Below are positions 47,983 through 61,021 of a stretch of 64,000 nucleotides of DNA, piece by piece. Source of the stretch: Heloderma charlesbogerti (taxonomy: Eukaryota; Chordata; Lepidosauria; Squamata; Helodermatidae); the NCBI GenBank assembly GCA_026122225.1, contig JANEZZ010001957.1, positions 1-64,000 of the forward strand. The letters run 5' to 3'. Each line of letters opens with the position of its first letter. The first letter of the stretch is position 1. Below the pieces are notes generated by a model. It did not search any database and was not told where the DNA came from. It saw only the letters and a program-made list of their open reading frames with translations. A program made the position numbers and the translations under genes.

Positions 47983-49963
47983 ACCCCAGGCTATAAATCA
48001 AAGGCCTCACTCAAGGCCACTTCTTACAGTTGTGGCTTATGGGAAGTATCACCCTCCTTCGGCCTGCAATCAGATGGGAAGCTAGGCAGAGCTGAGTTCC
48101 CAGGCCCTGAGCTTCCCATGACTGGATTAGGTTCTATCTCATCCTGATCTAACTCTGAATCAGACTCTGGCTCCAAAGCCATAGGGCCCACAGTGCTTGG
48201 GCTAGGCCTAATATTTTAGTCAAATAGATCGCTTGTCAAATTTCCCAGAGCCTCTTGTTGGCCAGGCTGCAGAGCCTTGTTGAAAGAGGACTGGAATCAT
48301 CAGGCAAAGGTCTCCCCTTTCTATTTCAAAATTTGCCAAGGGTCTCCTTACCAGGGCCTGTACTTCTTTCTGGTTTCTGATGGGAAACCAATCTGGTTTC
48401 TTTTAAGACAGTAGGGTATATCTGAAGGGATAATGGAAGAACACAGAAGCAGCCTGATCTATGCAGATTTACTAAGAAGTCTTTTGATGTTAGAGGGGGC
48501 TTCCTCCCAAACAAGTGTGCCCAGGATTGTAGCTTTTGCCTTCTAGTCTCCTTGTTCTATCTAAGTAGAGAACAATACTCTAAGAAGTGAGGAAATAGCA
48601 GCAACTGTAGGGGTATTCTCTCTGTCAGGAAGGAGGGAGTCCATAGGGATCAGATTGATTAGAGCTATTTCCCAGGGATGTAATCATGTGCTAGTAAATG
48701 TGACATTTACTATGAGCCTCCTCTTTCTTTTATCCCAGCATCACTGGGTCTGCTGAATCAACGTGGGACTTTTCCATGTTGGGAATGTTCTTCCCACCCC
48801 ATATTCTTACTGTGTGATCTCAGCACTATGCAGAGAAATTGCAGATGGGAAAGCTGTTTTCAATCGCAGCAATATCCATGTACTACCAGCCCATATGGGA
48901 AGCAGCAGGGTTGGGGAATTTGTCTTGTTCCTATTGTTGCCTGCCTGAATTATATGTATGATTGAATTAACACATTTTTCCTTTCCAACCATTTTTAGCT
49001 GTCTTTGAATGCGTTGAATCTAAGCTTGAAATTCATAGAGCAGTTTTAATTGCAACCCTCCTTACATCAGTAGGGCATTGGAGCAGTTTCTCCCTCTTGT
49101 TGCTTAAATGGAAAAGAGCAGCAAACGTAATTATTTTACTCCTGGTACCCTGAGACTTGTGTTTATTGAATATGAGAGAGTACAGTATCCAATACTGTTT
49201 TAATTAATAGGTGATACAATTGGGGTGGGGGCTGATTTTGCTGAAGAAACAAATACCCATTTTGGAAATTTTCCCTTTAGGACTGAATTAACAAAGCATC
49301 AGCTCATTAAGTACATCTGCTCATTAAGGTAACAAAGTGCCTACCTTCATTGCCAACTGAAAACAGTGATTATAGTGACTGGCAGAGCTCCAATCCCTGA
49401 GACGAACAGGAAGATTGCAGCAAGAAAATGGTCCTGAGATAAAAGCAAAGATTACAGTCTCATGTCCTCAGGAGGACACTGCAGAATGCAAAGAGAAGAT
49501 GGCTTGCTGGTTAGAACTGTGTGCTGGGTGCAGGGCATTCAAGGAATGCCAGCCAGCACAGCAGGGAATAAAGTGACACCAAAACACTGACTGGAAGGCA
49601 AAAGAATGCAAATTCCATGAGTCATCAAATGAATGTTTTCTTTCTGATTGTAAAAGGTACCTCTTAAGCCAAGTACCTGTCTGCAAATGCCAGTCTATGA
49701 GAATAGCAAGGGTTTGGCTGAGCCAGTTCCTGGCCCCTTGGAGTAAATGCCACTTTTCTGAAGCTTTGATATTGTGCTTCACAATAGAAACTAATGTTAT
49801 GCCTAGGATCCTGTACCTATGGAGAATACACTCTGGGTTCAAAAGGCCAGCCAATGCCTTGCAGTTGAACTAGGCCTACTATCATCTGCAAGCAGAAGCT
49901 CTTTTTGCCCTCAACAGTGAGGTGGCTATATGCAAGTCACAGCATTTTACCCTTGCCAGTGCT

Positions 49964-52900
49964 AATCAGAACCCCATGGAATGTATCACAAGGCTAAAAG
50001 ATATGATGATGGAAAATGAGCCCCTCAGGTCAGAAGGTGTCCAATATACTACTGGGGAAGAGCAGAGGGAATTTCCAAGTAGCGCCAGAAAGAGTGAAGC
50101 GCCTGGGCCAAAGCCGAAAGGACACTCAGCTGTGGATGTGTCTGGTGGTGAAAAGGAAGTCCGATGCTGTAAAGAACAATATTGTTTAGGAACCTGGAAT
50201 GTAAGATCAATGAATCAAGGTAAGCTGGAGGTGGTCAAACAGGAGATGGCCAAACAGGAGATGGCAAGATTGAACATTGACGTCTTGGGAATCAGCGAAC
50301 TAAAATGGACAAGCATGGGCGAATTTAATTCAGGTGACCATCATGTCTACTACTGTGGGCAAGAATCCCTTAGAAGAAATGGAGTAGCACTCATAGTCAA
50401 CAAAAGGGTGAGAAAAGCAGTACTGGGGTACAATCTCAAAAATGATAGAATGATCTCAGTACGAATCTAAGGCAAACCATTCAACATCACAGTAATTCAA
50501 GTCTATGCCCCAACCACTGAGGCTGAAGAAGCTGAGGTTGATTGGTTCTATGAAGACCTACAACACCTTCTAGAACTAACACCAAAAAAAGATGTCCTCT
50601 TCATCATAGGGGATTGGAATGCTAAAGTAGGAAGTCAAGAAATCACCGGGATAACAGGCAAGCATGGCCTTGGTGTACAAAATGAAGCAGGACAAAGGCT
50701 CATAGAGTTTTGCCAAGAGAACATGCTGATCATAGCAAACACTCTTTTCCAATAGCACAAGAGGCAACTCTACACATGGACATCACCAGGTGGTCAATAT
50801 CAAAATCAGATTGATTATGTCCTTTGCAGCCAAAGATGGAGAAGCTCCATACAGTCAGTCAAAACAAGACCTGGAGCTGACTGTGGCTCAGATCATGAGC
50901 TTCTTGTTGCAAAATTTCAGCTTAAATTGAAGAACGTAGGGAAAACCACTAAACCATTCAGGTATGACCTAAATCATATCCCTTATAAATATACAATGGA
51001 GGTGAGGAATAGATTTCAGGGATTAGACCTGATAGACAGAGTGCCTGAGGAACTATGGACAGAGGTCCGTAACATTGTTCAGGAGGCAGCAACTCAATCC
51101 ATCCCAAAGAAAAAGAAATGCAAGAAAGAAAAGTGGCTGTCTGATGAGGCTTTACAAGTAGGTGAGGAAAGAAGGGAAGCAAAAAGCAAGGGAGAAAGGG
51201 GAAGATATATCCAACTGAATGCAGAGTTCCAGAGAATAGCAAGGAGACACAAGAAGGCCTTCTTAAATGAACAATGCAAAGAAATGGAGGAAAAGAATAA
51301 AATGGGAAAGACTAGAGATCTTTTCAAGAAAATCGGAGATATCAAGGGAACATTTTGTGCAAAGACGAGCATGATAAAGGACAAAGAAGGCAGGGACCTA
51401 ACAGAAGCAGATGAGATTAAGAAGAGGTGGAAAGAATACACAGAAGAACTAAAGAGGAAAGATCTGAATGTCCCTGATAGCCATGATAGTGCGGTCACTG
51501 AACCTGAGCCGGACATCCTCGAGAGTGAAGTCAAGTGGGCCTTAGGAAGCATTAGTATCAACAAAGCTAGCGGAGATGACAGTATTCCAGCTGAGTTATT
51601 TAAAATCCTAAAAGATGATGCTGTTAAAGTGCTGCACTCAATATGCCAACAAATCTGGAACACTCAACAGTGGCCACAAGACTGGAAAAGGTCAGTTTAC
51701 ATTCCAATTCCAAAGAAGGGCAATGCCAAAGAGTGTTCAAACTACCGTACAATTGTGCTCATTTCACATGCCAGCAAGGTGATGCTCAAAATCCTACAAG
51801 CTAGGCTTCAGCAGCATGTGAACCGAGAACTACCGGAAGTACAAGCTGGGTTTTGAAGAGATAGAGGAACCAGAGATCAAATCACCAACATTCGCTGGAT
51901 CATGGAGAAAGCAGGAGAATTCCAGAAAAACGTCTATTTCTGCTTCATTGACTACGCTAAAGCCTTTGATTGTGTGGATCACAACAAACTGTGGCAAATT
52001 CTTCAAGAGATGGGAGTACCAGACCACCTTACCTGTCTCCTGAGAAACCTGTACGAGGGTCAAGAAGCAACAGTAAGAACCAGACATGGAACAACCGATT
52101 GGTTCATAATTGGGAAAGGAGTACGACAAGGCTGTATATTGTTGCCCTGCTTATTTAACTTATATGCACAGTACATCATGAGAAACGCCGGGTTAGATGA
52201 ATCACAGGTCAGAATTAAGATTGCCGGGAGAATTATCAACAACCTCAGATACGCAGACGATACCACCCTAATGGCAGAAAGCGAAGAGGATCTCAAGAGC
52301 CTCTTGTTGAGGGTGAAAGAGGAGAGTGCAAACGCTGGTTTGAAACTCAACATTAACAAAACTAAGATCATGGCATCTGGCCCCATCACTTCCTGGCATA
52401 TAGAAGGGGAAGAAATGGAAGCAGTGACAGATTTTATTTTCTTGGGCTCCAAGATCACCGCAGACGGTGACTGTAGCCATGAAATTAAAAGACGCTTGCT
52501 CCTTGGGAGGAAACCTATGGCACACCTAGACAGCATAGTAAGAAGCAGAGACATCACCTTGCCGACAAAGGTCTGTCTAATCAAAGCTATGGTTTTCCCA
52601 GTAGTAATGTATGGCTGTGAGAGCTGGACTATAAGGAAGGCTGAGCACCGAAGAATTGATGCTTTCGAACTGTGGTGCTGGAGAAGACTCTTATGAGTCT
52701 CCTGGACTGCAAGGAGGTCAAATCAGTCAATCCTAAAGGAAATCAACCCTGATTGCTCATTGGAAGGACAGATACTGAAGCTGAAGCTCAAATATTTTGG
52801 CCACCTAATACGAAGAGAAAAGTCACTGGAAAAGTCATTGATGCTGGGAAAGATTGAAGGCAAAAGGAGAAGGGGACAGCAGAGGATGAGATGGCTAGAT

Positions 52901-53025
52901 AGAATCACGGATGCAATGAATATGGACTTGAGCATGCTCCGGGAGAGAGCAGAGGACAGGAAGGCCTGGCGTGCTATGGTCCATGGGGTCACAAAGAGTC
53001 AGACACGACTTAACGACTGAACAAC
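49964..53025 (+). mobile_element. BovB (RTE) LINE, copy 2, 5' truncated, 3' end intact
   Basis: Begins within the leader-proximal coding region (CCCCATGGAATGTATCACAA) and ends with the family stop and GACTGAACAAC tail. All parts lie in one frame with four in-frame stops and no frameshift. Confidence 0.95.
49976..53020 (+). pseudogene. BovB endonuclease-RT polyprotein, copy 2
   Basis: A single frame of about 1,010 codons. The endonuclease has GTWNVRSMNQGKLE, ISELKW, IGDWNAKVG and SDHELL. The RT has NKASGDDSIPAELFK, IDYAKAFDCVDH and LRYADDTTLMAESEEDLKS. The C-terminal basic segment ends VHGVTKSQTRLND. Stops: TAA at 50468 (Gln site), TAG at 50753 (Gln site), TGA at 51854 (Arg site), TGA at 52694 (Arg site). 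All four fit single C-to-T changes. A 15 nt in-frame tandem duplication gives KQEMAKQEMA near 50240-50270. Confidence 0.93.
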
Positions 53026-54394
53026 ATCTGAATCACAAAGAGCAGGATAGATATTAAAGCAGCCTCTGCTCATGGAAATAGGCTATGTGTAAAAGTCCAA
53101 AAGAGCATGGTATGTGGTGCTTTCAGTAATATGTTCTGGATGTTCCTGACATATTTTATGTACCAGAGACTGACATTTCTTTAAAAAGTTGAAACTCTGT
53201 ATGGAAATGGAAGCTTTTGTCATATAATTTATATTGTTGGCAATTCATCAGAAGGGGTCTGACCTACACCAGTCACACCCCTGTTGGAAAGCCTTCCTGA
53301 GAGATTGTGAAATCCCAAAGAATGTGTTTTTCTTGCTGCTGATTAGTGATTAATTAGGCCAGTGCCATCATTTTGAGCATTAATTATAGTGATATTTTTC
53401 TTCCTCATTAGTTGAGTTATGAAGTTTCCATTGTTGCTTTGGAGGGGCTGTATTGTTCCTGCTTCTTCATGGGTAAGAAAATGTAATCCTACCCCCAGAC
53501 CCCCATTGCCTGGTCTACTGAACTTTGTGGGTTATATTTGTTAGGTAAAATCAGAAATCCTACTATGCTTTAGGGAAAATAGAGTTTTTGTTCTGGTCTC
53601 TGAGGGACAACAAAGGGAACAGACAAAGACTAAGTATATTCCTCAGAATTGGAATAAGGGGAAATGTACTGACTCTTCCTGAAGGGTTACCTACTGTACA
53701 AATTAATACAAGTTTTTTTGTGATGAGATAGGTTGGTGACAAGATACACATGATGGAGGTGCTTGTATGTTGCCCTTCTTGCTGGGTCTCGTCAGGTCTT
53801 CCAAAGAGATAGGCCACTACTAATGTGTGTGCAAAACAGAGGTAGTTTTTATTTATGCACATTATCCCTCCAATGGATGATTTAAGAGCTTGCTTGTGCT
53901 TTAGTTTATTTTTTCCTTTGGATTCTGAACTTTCTGTATTAACTTTTCATGGTCATCTGAGACGAGCCAGTCAGTCTGTAGCAGGTGTGCTCTTCCAGCT
54001 CTCCAGGGCAGCGTGTGTACCATATGCTAGTCGTGATTGTTCAAATTGTTTTGTGCTTGAAATACTCTTGTTGCTTTTGAGTCCGCATAGAGATAATTGC
54101 TGGCAGCAGAGAGTCAGGCTTTTAAAGCATGTGACTCCTCTTGTAGCTTCTGAATCAGCAATAGAACTCAGCTGGAGCCATTCAGGAAGGAGGTGAACCA
54201 GAAGACCAAAATGGAGCAGCTTATTCATTTTAACCCTGAGTTAGAATTGGAATAAAATTCTCAATCCTTTTTCTTGTGGGTCTCTTCTTGGCCATGCAAG
54301 AACACCCTAAAACATGTTCTCCCCCACACCTCCATACAGTATGTTTTGTGCAGCACCGGTCCCTGACACTTGTCACCTGTTCCTCAGAGTTAGG

Positions 54395-54590
54395 AAACAG
54401 GAACATAGGAAGAACATAGGAAGCTGCCTTATACTGAGTCCATCTAGCTGAGTACTGATGCTGATTGGCAGCAGCTCTCCATGGTTTCAGGCAGGATTCT
54501 TTCCCAGACCTATCTGGAGATGCTGGGGATTGAATCTGGGACCTTCTGCATGCAAAGGCAGTGCTCTACCACTGGACCTAACATGTTAAA
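54395..54590 (-). mobile_element. tRNA-derived SINE (family S1), better copy
   Basis: The reverse-complement head has CCAGTGGTAGAGCACTGCC and B-box GATTCAATCC; the body has CTGAAACCATGGAGAGCTGC; the tail is AGTATAAGGCAGCTTCCTAT. It aligns along its length with 12778-12975. Confidence 0.8.
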
Positions 54591-55475
54591 CAAATTTGTG
54601 CCACCACAGGGAGATGCCAGCTTGCAGATGCTTTAAATCCATGGGGGTTTGATTGAAATTAATGGCATGCTTCATACCATTTTGAGAAGCTGTTAATGCT
54701 ACCTGTGGATTTCAGGAGGTGGTGCTGTTCATTCTGGATTTATGAGTTTGTTTTGCCACTCTTAAGATCAGCCGTATGGGCTTTTAGGGAGAAGACAAGT
54801 GTAAGAAGTGAATGGGAGAGTATTTGTGGGTTCTGTCAGACTTGTGAATCAGCCCAAGCTGATGATACCTGGTTTCTGTTATCACGAGTACATGTGGGGT
54901 GGGTTTATTGTGAAAGTGGTGAATGGAGGGAGGGCTTCTCTTTTGTGCTAGTGCTGGTTTTAGTGTATTAACTTTGGAATTCTGCCAGTGTGCCTTGGCT
55001 CTGGACTTGTTAACTCAAGTTTAGGTTGGCTACAGTAGCATCTTTGCCAATCTTTGCAAATAGCCTCTTCTAGTTAATTTTTTAAAAGAGGTTTGCTAAA
55101 GAAACTAAGCCCAGAAGAGAAAGAAGGGCAGCCACCTCATTCTGCCTGTTATTGATGAACTTGTCAGCACATTGGGCCTTGTGGATGAGCTCCAGCTTTA
55201 AAGCACGGTCATTTATGAGAGAAAATGAGCCTGAGTATGATTTATGCTGTGCCTGACAATCTGACAGGGAGCTCCCTGTTGACTTGCAACTGTAATATTG
55301 CATTTCTGTCATGTGTATGATTGTGAAAGACTTGTCCATGACTGTATGAAACAGCACACCTTAACCACACCAGTTAATGTTACATGGAAATGTAGTTAGT
55401 GTGGATTAACTGTCAAGTGAATTAACCTCTTTAGTTGTGTGTAATAGATTTAACACTCATTAGATGAGAAACACA

Positions 55476-55750
55476 TACTGGCCATGTTTGCACAATCATG
55501 GAGGGGAAAATGAGCCATGGTGGCTTATTTGCCCTACTGCGCATGCCGGGAATATTATCATAGTCCCTACAACAACCGATGAGTTCCCGGTGGTTTGATA
55601 ACAAGGCAACAAGCCACCTTGGCTGGATTCATATGACACAGGAAGCTGTGCTGCCAAGGGTGATTATGCTAATCCCCTTGATATGTACAGGGTGGTTAAC
55701 AAGCCACAGTGGCTTATTAACCACTATTCAGTTGTGCAAACCGGATCACT
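55476..55750. mobile_element. Palindromic MITE, family A (copy 2)
   Basis: The left end is ACTGGCCATGTTTGCACAAT; the right end in reverse complement is AGTGATCCGGTTTGCACAAC, continuing TAGTGGTTAATAAGCCACTG. The right arm closely matches that of the 33 kb copy. Confidence 0.75.
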
Positions 55751-56117
55751 GGCCAGGTTTGCACAATCGTGAGGGTGAATGAAGCCATCATGGATTCTCC
55801 CCCCCCGCCCCCATATGTGCTGTGCAACGCCAATTGTTTACATAACTACGCATACTACAGTACAGGTTGGCATGTCATCTGAACCTAGGTGTAGCTTGGT
55901 GGGGGTTGTAGGTTTGTAGCTTGCCTACTGCATGTTGTGGGTTGTAGAGTGGGTATGAAGCCACCCCCACTGCACTGCACACCAGATTTGGATGACACAC
56001 AATGACGCTGTAGCACACGTAATTATGTAACAACTGGCATGCACGTGGCATGTGCAGGAGTTGGGGGAGAAGCCACAATGACTTCTTTTACCCCTGCAAT
56101 TGTGCAAACCCAGTCAC
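55747..56117. mobile_element. Palindromic MITE, family A (copy 3)
   Basis: Starts CACTGGCCAGGTTTGCACAA, sharing CACT with the end of copy 2. It ends with TTGTGCAAACCCAGTCAC. A C-run lies at 55799-55811. The interior differs from copy 2 and is longer. Confidence 0.7.
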
Positions 56118-57612
56118 TTTCTTAGCTGTTAGAAGTTTCTTTTCCTTCTAGATTTGTGGTTTGGTTTTTAATGCAGGTGTTGGTTAGTTGTTGTTGTTTT
56201 AAATATCTAGAGAGGATTCTTACATGTGGGGTTTGGCCATATGGTCTAACATTGTTCTAATTGCCTTTTGTAATTTTGCATATTGCCTTAATAGATGAAC
56301 CTCTCCTTTAGCATGAGTCATTTTCCACTTCTCCACTCTCAAACAGAGAATTTATCCATTTAATACCAGTTTTGGGCTGCACTACTTTGACCTGAAAACT
56401 CAGGAAATAACTTTGGATGCAAGCTGCTCAGAACTAGATGTTACTACCTTGATCTCCTCATTATTCTATGGTCAGTAGCATAGCTTGGTGGACTCCAGGA
56501 ATCTGTCATTTGAATCAATTCAGAGTGACAGCAGGGCAGGGAAAAGGTGGCAGAAGCTGCATGTCTCCTGCAGTCTTTCTTCACATCTGACTCCTCTGAT
56601 GAATTCAGTGAGCTTTGTTCAGATTAATTCATTATAGCAAGATGTATTGCAGCGTTGCACTGCATATGGCAAGACAGAATCCTGGCACTGGGTTTACTGT
56701 GATGATGAGTAATTGTTCTGTCACCTTTTAGTGTGTGGTCACTTTTAAGTTGATTAGCTGTAGAACAAAAGGGAGAGTAACAAGCCAACATAACAGAAGC
56801 TGGAGAATATCGTGCCTATTGCAAAGGAGAGAATGGTGAATTTGGGAAGCAAAGCACAGAGAGCTTGGCAATGGCAAATGAGAGCTTACAGTAGGAAATC
56901 AGTGATACCAATATCCTTCTGCTCAAGCATTGGTTTAGCATTAAGAGCCTATTCACATGTGAGTGTGGGAGATAAATTTGTATAGCAGCGTTGGCAAGGT
57001 TTGTTTGAGGTGACACATAGCTTGGGTTGTCTGTGCAAATAACGCTGTGGTTGCTTGGAAGAGGTTTCAGTGGCTGCTGCTCTGGCGGTCATGGGCTCTC
57101 CTTTGGAGGTCAGTGAAACATTGTATGAGGACAAGAGCAGGAGAGCCTTGAGCTTTTGCCAGACTTGCATGACTAACCATAACATTTTTTTAAAAGTTAT
57201 TTGCAAATAGAACAATAACAAACCAAAATGGGGGAGGGGGGACCACAAAAGAGAAAAGAAAGAAAACTTACCATAAAACATATCCATGCACCATAATCAT
57301 TTACATCACCCTTAATGTCAAAAGAAAAAGAAAGATTTAACACTTCTATTTCAAATATATACATTAATATAAGCAGTCCATATATCTAAATAAACATCCA
57401 GACGAGATTGACTGCTGTAGGAGATAAATTCAAATGTAGCAACAACAGGAAGATCTTCAGTACATTGAATGATAGGTGGTGGGTATTTGTCCTTCCAAGC
57501 TTGAAGTGTAAGTCTCTTTGCAATTGTAAGGGCTTTCAGTATCCATTTTTGCTGTCCATGTGTTAATCCCCACATCACAGGAATATAATTGTAGTGATAG
57601 TATTTCCTGGCA

Positions 57613-59395
57613 TCAGTTTCAATTGTTGCAGCCTGATGATGTGGACAAGACACTTGAATCAGTCCATCCCACCACATGTAAGCTTGACCTTTGCCCATCT
57701 AGGCTAATACGATCTAGCAGGAGTGGATTGATTGGATGGGTCTGGGGGGTGGTAAATGCTTCACTCTGTCAGGGTGGTGGTGCCTGCTGTCTTGAAAGAG
57801 GCTGTAGTGCACCCTATCCTGAAGAGGACCTCCCTGGACCCAGAGGTATCTGAGAACTATCGCCCCATTACTGATATCCCCTTTTTGGTCAAGGTGCTTG
57901 AGCATGTGGTAGCTGGGCAGCTTCAGAAGTTCTTGGAGGAAACTGATTATCTGGACCCAATTCAGTGTGGTTTCAGGCCAGGGTACAGCACTGAACGGCC
58001 TTTGTTGCTCTGACAGGCGACCTACTCCGGGTGAAAGACAGGGGAGTGCTACCCTGCTGATCTTCCTGGCTCTCTCAGCGGCTTTTGACACCATTGATCA
58101 TGGTGTCTTACTGGATCGGCTCTGTGGGATGGGAGTTGGGGGCACTGTGCTACAGTGGTTCCACTCCTACCTGCAGGGCTGATTCCAGAGAGTGGTATTG
58201 GGGGATTCCTGTTCTACCCCATGGCTATTAAGCTGTGGGGTGTCACAGGATTCTATTCTATCTGCCATGCTGTTCAACATCTATATGAAGCCGTTGGGTG
58301 AGGTCATTAGGAGTTTGGGGGTGGGGTGTCACCAGTAGGCTGATGATGCTCAGCTCTATTTCTCCTTGTCATCGGAGTTGGCTGAGGCAGTGAAGGTGCT
58401 GGACCAGTGCCTGAAGGCTGTAATGGGCTGGATGAGGGCCAATAAACCAAAGTTAAATCCCGACAAGACGGAAGCTCTGTGGATTGGTGGTTCCCAAGTC
58501 TGGGAATTAGGTAAGTGACCTGTCCTGGATGGGGTTGCACTCCCCCAAAGGAGCAGGTGCGCAGCTTGGGGATACTCCTAGATCCATCCCTGTCACTGGA
58601 GCCCCAGGTGGACTCCATGGCCCAGAGTACTTGGAGCCAGCTTCGGGTGATCCGCCAGCTATGGCCTTTCCTGGACAGGGATAGCCTAGCCACAGTAATA
58701 CATGCGCTGGTAACTTCCTGATTAGACTACTGCAATGCACTTTATGTAGAGCTGTCCTTCAAGATGACTTGGAAGTTGTAGCTAGTACAAATTGCAGCAG
58801 CTAGACTGCTAACCAGAACATCTCGTAAAAATCACGTAACACCAGTTTTAAAGGAATTGCACTAGCTGCCAATATGTTTTTGGTCAGCATTCAAGGTTTT
58901 GGTGATGGCATTTAAAGCCCTAAGTGGCTTGGGACCTTGATATTTGAGGGAGCACCTCTCCCTATATATGCCTGCCTGAGGACTGAGATCTGTTGGAGGG
59001 CCCTCCTCTGCATCCCACCAGTGCAAGACATACACTACGGTGAGACATGGGAGAGGGCCTTCTCTGCTGTGGCACCACGGTTGTGGAATGCCCTCCCCTT
59101 GAGGCCAGATTGGCCCACACATTGGTGTTGTTCCGGCGCCAAGTAAAAATGTGGCTTTTTACCAAAGTCTCTGAGGGCTAAATGCATTCCCTAAAGTTGC
59201 ACATTGTTTTAACTGTTTTATTGTTGTAGATTTTAATTGGTATTAGCTTGTTTAATGGTTTAATATGTTTTAGGTATTTAAATTATTTATTGTTTTATAC
59301 TGCTCAAACTGATTTTATCTGTACGCCGCCCTGAAATCTTAATGATATAGGGCGGGATACGAATATTTTAAATAAATAAATAAATAAGTTTAAAA
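57613..59395 (+). mobile_element. L2 LINE, copy 4, inserted in L1
   Basis: Begins in the linker (FQLLQPDDVDKTLESVHPTT) and continues through RT to a 3' end with CGCCGCCCTGAAATCTTAAT and AATAAATAAATAAATAA. 5' truncated. Its 3' tail differs from L2 copies 1 and 3, so it belongs to another subfamily. Confidence 0.9.
57640..59150 (+). pseudogene. L2 RT, copy 4
   Basis: LKRTSLDPEVSENYRPITDI, FQ/QCGFRPGYSTE, LIFLALSAAFDTIDHGVLLD and the active-site region, where a TAG replaces the Tyr codon of the Y-A-D-D box (reads HQ-stop-ADDAQLY near 58336). Then come MGWMRANKPKLNPDKTEALW and the broken C-terminus. Several stops and frame changes. Confidence 0.85.
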
Positions 59396-60025
59396 TGCAT
59401 GAACATTCACTGTTATCTCAGATTTTTCAAGAACAAAATGTATATGAGCAAAGACTTCCACAACAGGACATGGCCACATCATATGCCTCAATAAGGCATT
59501 ATCCTCGTTACATCGGCAGTATCTGGGAGACCTAGCCAGCTTCTTCTTAACAAGCTTACGTGGTGTCCAATGTATGCAAAACCTTGATTTTTGTTGAATC
59601 AGTCTCTATTTTAAATCTATAGAAATAGTACATATGGAAGCTAGGGCAATTTTCCATTGATTAGACTGTATAGAGCATTCCAACTCCTTATTCCATTCCT
59701 CACTAACATTCTGAACATCTAACATTCCAAACAACTTTTATAAATGGCTATTGTAGGCTTAGTTTTCTGTAAAGAACCAGCTAATTCCTCCAGCAGTGGA
59801 GGATGCACTGAAGCATTCCTTACTGATGGCCAATATATAGACTCCAACAAATGCTGTAGCTGAATATACTGCCGACTAGCACTAGATGGTAAGTGATGTC
59901 TAATCCGCAGTACCGAAAACAATAAAAGCTCATCATCCAATCCTATATCTAGACCCATTTCAATCTGGGTTTTGTCCTGGTTACGGGACTGAATCAGCCT
60001 TGATCACCCTGGTGGATGACCTTTA

Positions 60026-60965
60026 TTGAGAGAGGGACGGGGGAGTGCAACCCTGTTAATTCTGCTCGATCTCTCATCAGCTTTTGATACCATTGACCAT
60101 GATATCCTCCTGGATCGACTCCGTGGGATGGGTATCGGAGTCACTGTGCTACAGTGGTTCCAGTCCTACCTACAGGGACGATTTCAGAGAGTAACATTGG
60201 GTGACTATTCCTCAGCCCTTTGGCAATTATGCTATGGGGTGCCGCAGGGTACCATCTTGTCCCCAATGTTGTTTAACACCTATATGAAGCTGCTGGGAGT
60301 GGTCATTAGGGGATTTGGAGCTAAATTCCATCAGTATGCTGATGACACGCAGCTCTGTCTCCTGTATCATCTGAATCAGGAGAGGCTGTGCAAGTCCTGA
60401 ATCAGTGCCTTGACTCAGTAATGGGCTGGATGAGGGCCAATAAACTAAAGCTGAATCCTGGCAAGGCGAAAGCCCTGTGGGTGAGTGGTTCCCAGGTCCG
60501 GGAGATAGTCTCGTTGCCTGTTCTGGATGGGGTTGCACTCCCTCTGAAAGATCAGGTCCATAGTCTGGGGGTACTCCTAGATCCATCATTGTCACTGGAA
60601 GTCTAAGTGGCCGCAGTGGCTTGGAGTGCCTTTTACCAGCTTTGTCTGGTTCGCCAACTACGGTCTCTCCTTGACAGGGAGAGCTTGACCACGGCAGTAT
60701 AGGCATTAGTAACCTCAAGACTGGATTACTGCAATGAGCTCTATGTCAGGCTGCCCTTAAGGTTGGTCTGGAAGCTGGAGCTAGTGCAGAATGCAGCAGC
60801 TTGGCTGTTGTTGGGAGCTGCACCTTTTCAGCATGCTACTCCTTTGCTGAGGGAACTGCACTGGCTGCCTATTCGCTGCTGGGCCAGGTTTATGGTATTA
60901 GTAGTAGTGTATAAAGCCCTAAACAACTTGGGACCAGGATACTTGAGAGAGTGCCTCCTTCTTTA
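60026..60965 (+). pseudogene. L2 RT, copy 5
   Basis: LLILLDLSSAFDTIDHDILL, GVPQGTILSPMLFNTYMKLL and an intact HQYADDTQLCLL box are followed by a frame change near 60390. The rest reads MGWMRANKLKLNPGKAKALW, PLKDQVHSLGVLLDPSLSLE (then a stop) and VVYKALNNLGPGYLRECLLL. The catalytic aspartates survive but the frame does not. Confidence 0.88.
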
Positions 60966-61021
60966 CTAACCTGCCTGGTCACTGAGGTCACCAGAGGGCA
61001 TGTTTCTGGTTGTTCCACATG

